Shown: piece by piece, positions 59,501-64,000 of the stretch
How positions within the stretch are numbered: the stretch's first letter is position 1
How the letters are laid out: the number at the start of each line of letters is the position of its first letter
DNA from: Mycobacterium sp. IS-1264
GTDB lineage: Bacteria > Actinomycetota > Actinomycetes > Mycobacteriales > Mycobacteriaceae
Direction: 5' to 3'
Length of the DNA stretch: 64,000 nt
NCBI RefSeq assembly: GCF_001954195.1
Contig: NZ_MBES01000053.1
Coordinates: forward strand, 1-64,000
Translations under genes and position numbers: made by a program
The notes under the pieces: model-generated
What the model saw: the letters and a program-made list of their open reading frames with translations, nothing else
The model's database searches: none
Told to the model about the DNA's origin: nothing

Positions 59501-60049
59501 GGGCGCGGAACCCGTCAGGATCAACTCGACGGCGTTGGGAAGGTAATCGATGCCGGCCGCGATGGCGGACGGTTCGGTCTCGCTCACGATCGACCGCAGC
59601 TGGCTGATCGTCGCACTGGTCTGCAGCGGCACCGACACGGCACCGACCTGAGCCAGCGCCACGTCGATAGTGAGGTAGTCGACGCTGGTGAAACCGAGAA
59701 TGCAGACGCGATCGCCGGCAGACACCCCATCGTCGGCCCACGCGCGGGCGAGCGCGTCGATACGCTCGCCCAGCTGCCGGTAGGTGATCGTGTCGAAGCG
59801 CGGCAGCAGCCGCACCGATGTGCGTCCGGTCGCGGCGTCGCTGACCAACTCGAACGCCCGCTGACCCACTGCAGGTCGATCCGCGTAACCCTCCAAGGCC
59901 GTGCGAACGATCTGCGCAAGTCGCAGACCAGGCTGACCGAGCGCCGCGGTGACCGTCTCGCTCGGAATGGCGGCCGCGAACTGCGGATCGGTGACAGACA
60001 GCTCGGCGATGCGACGTCGCAGCCGCTCGCCGCGGATATCAGTTGGCAT
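56570..60049 (-). CDS. car: Carboxylic acid reductase (adenylation - carrier - reductase)
   Basis: 1159 residues from ATG 60049 ([20 protein letters not shown]). Adenylation domain with [20 protein letters not shown]; phosphopantetheine carrier site [16 protein letters not shown]-terminal reductase with [20 protein letters not shown] and the [12 protein letters not shown] catalytic Tyr-Lys. It activates an acid with ATP, holds it as a thioester and reduces it with NADPH to the aldehyde. It needs a phosphopantetheinyl transferase encoded elsewhere. It belongs to the mycobacterial FadD9/CAR family. Its start overlaps the GMC gene by 11 bp, so the alcohol oxidoreductase and acid reductase are made together. 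Confidence 0.95.
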   Translation of the reverse strand: MPTDIRGERLRRRIAELSVTDPQFAAAIPSETVTAALGQPGLRLAQIVRTALEGYADRPAVGQRAFELVSDAATGRTSVRLLPRFDTITYRQLGERIDALARAWADDGVSAGDRVCILGFTSVDYLTIDVALAQVGAVSVPLQTSATISQLRSIVSETEPSAIAAGIDYLPNAVELILTGSAPAHLIVFDYHPAVDDEREAVEAAHGRLAGTPVTIQALADVLDRGKSLPDAPLTAPCDEDPLALLLYTSGSTGAPKGAIYRESAVAKMWRRSTRNLVGASAASITLNFTPMSHGMARFVVYATLGNGGTAYFAAKSDLSTLLEDMSLVRPTELNLVPRIWETIYGEYQRRLDRGADEAEVMDELRNHLLGGRCTFALTGSAPTSPELRNWVESLLEMHLWDGYASTEAGMVLFDGEVRRPPVIDYKLVDVPKLGYFSTDRPYPRGELLLKTENMFPGYYKRPEVTAGVFDEDGYYRTGDVFAEVAPDRLVYVDRRNNVLKLAQGEFVTVAKLEAVFGNSALVRQIYVYGNSAQPYLLAVVVPTGDALERYPFDELKPLIAGSLQNVARDVGLQPYEVPRDFLIETTPFSLENGLLTDAGKLAWPKLKAHYGERLEQLYAELAQSQANELAALRRSGADAPVLQTVSRAAAALLGTASTEVSPHAHFTDLGGDSLSALTFGNLLHEIFDVDVPVGVIVSPANDLAGIADYIETERTGTTRPSFASVHGRDAVEVHANELTLDKFIDGATLAAAPTLPGPAAEVRTVLLTGATGFLGRYLALEWLERMDPVDGTVIALVRARSDEDARPRLDKTFDSGDPDLLAHYQALAADHLEVLAGDKGEADLGLDAQTWQRLADTVDLIVDPAALVNHVLPYGELFGPNALGTAELIHLALTTKIKPYIYVSTIGVGDQIQPATFTEDADIRQISATRAINDGYANGYGNSKWAGEVLLREAHDLCGLPVAVFRCDMILADTTYAGQLNVPDMFTRMMLSLAATGIAPASFYELGADGNRQRAHYDGLTVEFIADAICTVGAQSANGFRTFHVMNPYDDGIGMDQFVDWLIDAGCAIQRVDDYGDWLRRFENSLRGLPEKQRNASLLPLLHNYQKPQRPINGSMAPTDRFRAAVQDAKIGPDKDIPHVSPQIIAKYVSDLRLLGLL

Positions 60050-61595
60050 GGAACTTCCTGCTACCGCCCAGCAGCAGATCAGCCGCGTGCTCACCGATCA
60101 TGATGGTGGGCGCGTTGGTGTTGCCGCTGGTGACCGTGGGCATGATCGAGGCATCCGCGACACGCAGACCCGCGACGCCGCGCACGCGAAGATCCGGTTG
60201 GACAACGGCATCCGGGTCATCCGCCGCCCCCATCTTGCAGGTGCCGACTTGATGGTGGTATGTGCCCACCGCCTGCCGGACGAAGGCGCGCAAGGCGTTT
60301 CGCGTCGCGGCTGCGGGTCCCGGAGCGACCTCGCGCTCGCGCCACGGCATGAATGCCGCTGAAGCGCCGATGTCGCGGCAGATTTCGACCGCATCAACCA
60401 TCGCTTCGAGGTCCGCGGGATCGGCCAAAACGTTGGGATCCGCCAGCGGCGGGTTGCTCGGGTCGGCGGAGGCCAACCGCAGGGTGCCCCGCGCTTGCGG
60501 CGCAACCAATCCCGCGGCGATCGTATACCCATGCTCGGGCACCGGGCCGCCATCCGCGGGGTAGGGAATGTGCATGAACAGCGGCTGCAAATTCGGTGCT
60601 GCTCCTTGCCATCCGGTGCTGCGCGCGTAGAGCTGCGCCTCGAGGAGATTGTTGACACCGACCGTCAAAGGCGCCTTGGCCTCATAGATATTGCTGACCA
60701 ACAGATGATCGTGCAGATTCTCTCCGACCGCGGGCAGGTCCACCATCGTGGGAACACCGACGGATTGCAGATGCGCGCTCGGTCCGATCCCACTGAGTAG
60801 CAATATCTTCGGTGAGCCCAATACGCCCGCGCTCAGCACGACCTCCGCGAGGGCGTACGCACGCCGAAGCGGTTGGTCTCCTTGTGAATACGTGACTCCC
60901 ACGGCTCGGCCCTTCTCCAGGAGCACCCGATGGACGAGGGCGCCGGTGGTGACTGTCAACCGAGGATGAAGCTGCATCGGCGCGACGAAGCTCTTCCACG
61001 CACTCATCCGTTCGCCACGGAACGCGGTGATGTGGTTGTATCCGACACCGACCATCTCCTCGGCATTGAAGTCGTCGATCAATTTGTGTCCGAGGGCCAA
61101 TGCCCCCTCGAAGAATGCTTCGGATAGTGGGTGCGGCTTGGTGATTGTGGACACCGGTAATGGTCCGACCGCGCCGTGGTACTCGTCGCCGCCCAGCTCA
61201 TGCGCCTCGGAGCGCTTGAACCTCGGCAACACCTGATCCCAGCCCCAACTGGGATCGCCGGTCACCTGCGCCCAACGCTCGTAGTCACTGGCATGCCCGC
61301 GTATGTAGATCATTCCGTTCAATGAACTGCTTCCCCCCAGGACTTTGCCCCGAGGCCAGAACAGCCTGCGATTGTTGGCATGCCGCTGTGGCGTGGTGAA
61401 CGCTCCCCAGTCCTGTGGGCCGCCCAATAGCGTCGGCCAGCCCTGCAATGAGTGAATCTTTGGGTCGGTGTCGGCCGGGCCGGCCTCGATGACATGCACG
61501 CTGCGGCCGGCCTCGAGCAGCCTCCGGACCACCACGCTTCCGGCCGATCCTGCGCCTACCACAACATAATCCGCGACCGCACCCGCGAAAACCAT
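60039..61595 (-). CDS. GMC-family alcohol oxidoreductase (choline dehydrogenase-like)
   Basis: 518 residues from ATG 61595 ([20 protein letters not shown]) with AGGAAA in good position. FAD Rossmann GAGSAGS, GMC signature [20 protein letters not shown], second signature [15 protein letters not shown], and the active-site region [13 protein letters not shown] with [13 protein letters not shown] at the C-terminus. It oxidises an alcohol to an aldehyde. Paired with the carboxylic acid reductase, the two could converge on the same aldehyde from alcohol and acid. Confidence 0.93.
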   Translation of the reverse strand: MVFAGAVADYVVVGAGSAGSVVVRRLLEAGRSVHVIEAGPADTDPKIHSLQGWPTLLGGPQDWGAFTTPQRHANNRRLFWPRGKVLGGSSSLNGMIYIRGHASDYERWAQVTGDPSWGWDQVLPRFKRSEAHELGGDEYHGAVGPLPVSTITKPHPLSEAFFEGALALGHKLIDDFNAEEMVGVGYNHITAFRGERMSAWKSFVAPMQLHPRLTVTTGALVHRVLLEKGRAVGVTYSQGDQPLRRAYALAEVVLSAGVLGSPKILLLSGIGPSAHLQSVGVPTMVDLPAVGENLHDHLLVSNIYEAKAPLTVGVNNLLEAQLYARSTGWQGAAPNLQPLFMHIPYPADGGPVPEHGYTIAAGLVAPQARGTLRLASADPSNPPLADPNVLADPADLEAMVDAVEICRDIGASAAFMPWREREVAPGPAAATRNALRAFVRQAVGTYHHQVGTCKMGAADDPDAVVQPDLRVRGVAGLRVADASIMPTVTSGNTNAPTIMIGEHAADLLLGGSRKFHAN

Positions 61596-61996
61596 TGGAG
61601 TTTCCTTCCGTAACCTCATCTCGGCGGCGTGTGTCCCACGAAATAGATAGACGGATGAGCGTTGCTACTTCTTGAACTTGACGAGGCGCAGCCGAAGCGG
61701 TGGCCGGTTCGCGTTGTTCTTGTTGACGATTTGCCATCGTCGCGCCGGGTCGGCCCCTTCAGGTGTGATTCGGGGTGGGCTCACTACGAATTGTTTTGAC
61801 CCGACATTAATTTCGCACTCCAACCGCCCGCGTGAGTTGTGGTGCACCGCAGTCATATTGCTCATGCGGCCCGCTGTACTTACTGTTGTGCGATGCGTCG
61901 CCGGATTCGTAGCCGTCACGCCCACGACGTTAGGAAGCAGCGGGACGAGCGGCCAATCCGTGCCCACTAGATGGGTTTTTCTCGCTGATCACCAAT
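61596..61996. other. Region between the GMC gene and IclR1
   Basis: 401 bp. It contains most of promoter module copy B at the right and a possible 66-aa gene (61665-61865). The 69 bp directly before the GMC ATG hold its ribosome site only. Confidence 0.6.
61665..61865 (-). CDS. Possible small basic protein leading the GMC-CAR operon
   Basis: 66 residues from ATG 61865 (ATG 61856 is an alternative). The sequence looks protein-like: RLECEINVGSKQFVVSPPRI, then WQIVNKNNANRPPLRLRLVK and a KFKK end. It lies between promoter copy B and the GMC gene, so it would be the first gene of that transcript. No strong ribosome site and no family recognised. Confidence 0.4.
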   Translation of the reverse strand: MSNMTAVHHNSRGRLECEINVGSKQFVVSPPRITPEGADPARRWQIVNKNNANRPPLRLRLVKFKK

Positions 61997-62002
61997 TCAC
62001 GG
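61926..62002 (-). promoter_or_regulatory. 77-bp conserved promoter module, copy B
   Basis: Counterpart of copy A, with inverted repeat CCCA-N5-TGGG at 61963-61975 and the same TGGGTTTTTCTCGCTG block. It overlaps the last codons of IclR1 and faces the GMC-CAR operon. Confidence 0.75.
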
Positions 62003-62701
62003 TGTGTGCAGGAGCCCCGCGATACGGGCACCGGTGGCCCTGGTCGCGGCGAGCAGTCCGAGCGGCGGCCGTGGTCCCGCGACGATCGTGGACAAGGCTG
62101 CCACAGCGCCGTTGCGAAGCGGAATCGCTACCGCGACACAGCTCATATCCGCTCTCAATTCGCCCGCGTCCACGATCGGTGCGGTATAGCCCAATTCGGT
62201 GTGGGCCCGCGCAGCCGCGCATCTGGGCGGTACGGGGGCGCCGGGCTGAACGACCACTCCGGACGGAACCCGAGCGTCGACCGCGTCCAAGTACACCAGC
62301 TCACCGCCGATCATCGCGGACAACTGCACTGCGGCACCGGTGGCGGTTGCGAGTTCGGCGATCGGTCGACGGGCGACCGCACGCAAGCGCCGCTCCGAGC
62401 TCACTCGCGCGCCCAGCGCCAGCAGGCTCGCGCCGAGCCGATAGCGGCTACCTTCGCGACTGACCGCCCCTACCGCGATTAATTGCTGCAGCATTCGACG
62501 GACCGTCTCCCGGGGGATTCCGCTCACATTCGCCAAGTCGAGCAGCCGCACCGGTTCCATTGCACCCACGTGATCTAGCAGCTCAAATGCGCTCTGGATG
62601 ACCCCGCGACCGTCATTGTGAAAGGAGCCGCCCGTCGCGTCCGCGCGCCTACCGCTGGCCACACGATCGGTCAATCGATCCAACTCGGATTGGTCCACCA
62701 T
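61997..62701 (-). CDS. IclR-family transcriptional regulator 1
   Basis: 234 residues from ATG 62701 (MVDQSELDRLTDRVASGRRA), preferred over ATG 62731 because AAAGGGG is immediately upstream. N-terminal winged helix (VIQSAFELLDHVG, GIPRETVRRMLQQLIAVGAV), then the IclR effector domain (LVYLDAVDARVPSG, RCAAARAHTELGY). It is about three-quarters identical to IclR2 upstream. It ends LLHTP, probably the native C-terminus. Being next to the GMC-CAR operon, it is the best candidate regulator of the oxidative cluster. Confidence 0.9.
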   Translation of the reverse strand: MVDQSELDRLTDRVASGRRADATGGSFHNDGRGVIQSAFELLDHVGAMEPVRLLDLANVSGIPRETVRRMLQQLIAVGAVSREGSRYRLGASLLALGARVSSERRLRAVARRPIAELATATGAAVQLSAMIGGELVYLDAVDARVPSGVVVQPGAPVPPRCAAARAHTELGYTAPIVDAGELRADMSCVAVAIPLRNGAVAALSTIVAGPRPPLGLLAATRATGARIAGLLHTP

Positions 62702-62791
62702 CGACCCCTTTATGCTCTGATGCCCACACAAATGTCACGACATCTCAGGGTCTAACGCACAAACACAGCAAACTATGCCGAATATCGAGAA

Positions 62792-62808
62792 TGAACAACT
62801 TTTGTTCA
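62792..62808. promoter_or_regulatory. Perfect inverted repeat, candidate IclR operator
   Basis: TGAACAA-CTT-TTGTTCA, 7-bp arms with a 3-bp spacer, 91 bp upstream of the IclR1 start in the gap between the two regulator genes. Sites of this size and TGTTC-like content are known for several IclR proteins. Autoregulation is inferred. Confidence 0.45.
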
Positions 62809-62859
62809 CCGATGAAAGGCTCATGGGCATGGGCGCGGACTGATCCGCCATTGAGAGTG

Positions 62860-63624
62860 TCAGCCAGCCCTGTGCGCCAGGAGGAGGCCGGCAGCTTCAT
62901 CCGGCCTTGTCTCGTCACGGTCGCGCGGTGGAAGAAGGAGGCTGACGATCCGGGTGCCGGTGGCCCTGGTGGCAGCCAACACTCCGAGCGGCGGTCGCGG
63001 TCCCGGGACAAGCACCGACACCACCGCAGTCGCGCCGTTGCCCAGCGGAATCGCTACCGCGACACAACTCAGGTCCGCTATCACTCCGCCGGGGTCCACA
63101 ATCGGTGCGGTGCCGCCCATTTCGATGTGGGCGCGCGCGGCCGCGGTTCTCGGCGGTACCCGAGCTCCGGGTTCGGCTGTGAATCCCACCGGTACCCGCG
63201 CGTCCACCGCGTCCAGGTACACCAGGTCACTGCCGATCGTCGCGGACAAGTGCACTGCGGCACCGGTGGCGGTTGCGAGTTCGGCGATCGGTCGCCGGGC
63301 GGCCGCCCGCAGTCGTCGCTCCGAGCCGACTTGCGCACCCAGTTCCAGCAGGCTCGCGCCGAGCCGATAGCGGGTACCTTCGCGACTGACCGCCCCGACT
63401 GCGATTAGCTGCTGCAGCATTCGACGCACGGTCTCCCGGGGGATCCCGCTCGCATTCGCTAAATCGACGAGCCGCACCGGTTCCAACGAACCCACGTGCC
63501 CCAGCAGCTCAAATGCGCTCTGGATGACCCCGCGACCGTCGTCATGAAACGAGCCGTGCATCGCGCCCGCACATTGACCCCTGGCCATACGACCGGACAT
63601 GTGATCTAACTCAGACCGGCCCAC
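62860..63624 (-). CDS. IclR-family transcriptional regulator 2 with methyltransferase-derived tail
   Basis: 254 residues from GTG 63624 (MGRSELDHMSGRMARGQCAG). Winged helix and effector domain parallel IclR1 through RIVSLLLP. The last ~22 residues, PRDRDETRPDEAAGLLLAHR and on, resemble the methyltransferase C-terminus encoded upstream (PHDRDEKGRMKLPAFLLTAH), slightly shifted by indels. This marks the junction of a tandem duplication of a unit of about 806 bp. DNA-binding and effector domains look intact, so the protein is probably functional. Confidence 0.85.
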   Translation of the reverse strand: MGRSELDHMSGRMARGQCAGAMHGSFHDDGRGVIQSAFELLGHVGSLEPVRLVDLANASGIPRETVRRMLQQLIAVGAVSREGTRYRLGASLLELGAQVGSERRLRAAARRPIAELATATGAAVHLSATIGSDLVYLDAVDARVPVGFTAEPGARVPPRTAAARAHIEMGGTAPIVDPGGVIADLSCVAVAIPLGNGATAVVSVLVPGPRPPLGVLAATRATGTRIVSLLLPPRDRDETRPDEAAGLLLAHRAG

Positions 63625-63665
63625 GCCTGACCCGCTGCTTGACGCCGACGCGGCGATCGCGAGTG

Positions 63666-64000
63666 TTAGCGGGCCTTGTGCGCCGTCAGCAGAAAGGCCG
63701 GCAACTTCATCCGGCCCTTCTCGTCGCGGTCGTGCGGCGGAAATTCGGGCCAGCCGTCTCCGGCTGGGGGGATGTTCGCGTGGATGAAGGCGGGCCGGAT
63801 GTCGTCGATCTCCCAGTACTTGCTCACCGCGGCGCGCAACTCGTCCTGCTCGACCTCGTTCGGCTTGGGCTCCATCTCGGCGGGGAGGGCGCCCTTGGCG
63901 AACACCAGCACGAAATAGCTGGCGCCCGGCGCCGCGGCGCGGTGGATCGAGCGCAGGTAGCCGTCGCGACCCTCGACCGGCAGCGAGTGGAACAGCGTGC
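63666..64000 (-). CDS. Class I SAM-dependent methyltransferase (C-terminal part)
   Basis: The minus-strand frame is open from the window edge to the stop at 63666. It reads TLFHSLPVEGRDGYLRSIHR, then AAPGASYFVLVFAKGALPAE, and ends MKLPAFLLTAHKAR. The post-catalytic strand (YFVLVFAKG) and C-terminal hairpin fit the Methyltransf_25-like family. The SAM-binding N-terminal half lies outside. A degenerate copy of its 3' end lies at about 62855-62940, fused to IclR2. Confidence 0.75.
   Translation of the reverse strand, partial: TLFHSLPVEGRDGYLRSIHRAAAPGASYFVLVFAKGALPAEMEPKPNEVEQDELRAAVSKYWEIDDIRPAFIHANIPPAGDGWPEFPPHDRDEKGRMKLPAFLLTAHKAR

Noticed and set aside
56630..60103. Very long open frame (over 1100 codons) on the plus strand opposite the carboxylic acid reductase gene
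   Set aside because: High-GC codon bias leaves stops rare on the opposite strand. The minus strand shows all CAR motifs in order, and the plus frame has none.

Overview
The window is chromosomal DNA of a high-GC actinobacterium that I read as a slow-growing, non-tuberculous Mycobacterium. The evidence is the intact dosR-dosS locus with a universal stress gene, tandem PPE-SVP genes, FprA, the ftsEX-smpB cluster, a tmRNA encoding the tag ADSHQRDYALAA, a 13E12-family gene with a mycobacterial LexA box, and the DUF190-crcB-crcB-pgm block. From recalled M. tuberculosis gene order, roughly 1-18.5 kb follows Rv3139 to Rv3100 and about 42.7-51.2 kb follows Rv3075 to Rv3068. The stretches between and after are lineage-specific.

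Layout. 1-0.7 kb: a corrupted contig edge, then the 5' part of fadE24 with a perfect 20-bp palindrome upstream. 0.7-4.3 kb: hisN, a small membrane protein, two tandem PPE genes. 4.6-12.3 kb: hypoxia/NO (Dos) region with a universal stress protein, dosR, dosS, two nitroreductase-fold proteins, a flavin/pyridoxamine-oxidase-like protein, candidate DosR boxes, and agpS. 12.3-18.5 kb: fprA, then prfB, an MscS channel, a proline-rich protein, ftsE, ftsX, smpB. 18.5-22.6 kb: DMT transporter, AAA ATPase plus membrane TPR partner, MDMPI-like protein. 22.7-31.5 kb: tmRNA whose last 26 bp are repeated 2 kb downstream around a Ser/Thr kinase gene, then secreted proteins, a hydrolase-cyclase fusion, a Tat-exported amidase-like lipoprotein and a second kinase sharing 260 identical bases with the first. 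31.8-42.6 kb: single-chain ECF transporter, phospholipase D, TetR regulator, flavin monooxygenase, F420-type oxidoreductase, SelO, hemerythrin. 42.7-51.2 kb: CitE-like lyase, DsbA-like protein, 13E12 nuclease, DUF488, LLM oxidoreductase, MbtK-like acyltransferase, DUF190/CrcB set, pgm, tRNA-Ala(GGC).

51.2-64 kb: a minus-strand oxidative gene cluster that looks like a catabolic or biotransformation system. One operon has a possible 66-aa protein, a GMC alcohol oxidoreductase and a carboxylic acid reductase. The next has a BBE flavoenzyme, a glyoxalase-fold dioxygenase and a cytochrome P450, followed by two short membrane ORFs and an alpha/beta hydrolase. Both operons are preceded by the same 77-bp sequence (62/77 identical, no gaps), which argues for shared control, perhaps by the tandem IclR regulators next door. 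The second IclR gene carries a methyltransferase-derived tail created by a tandem duplication.

All family assignments come from reading translated sequence and recalled family features; no database search was possible.
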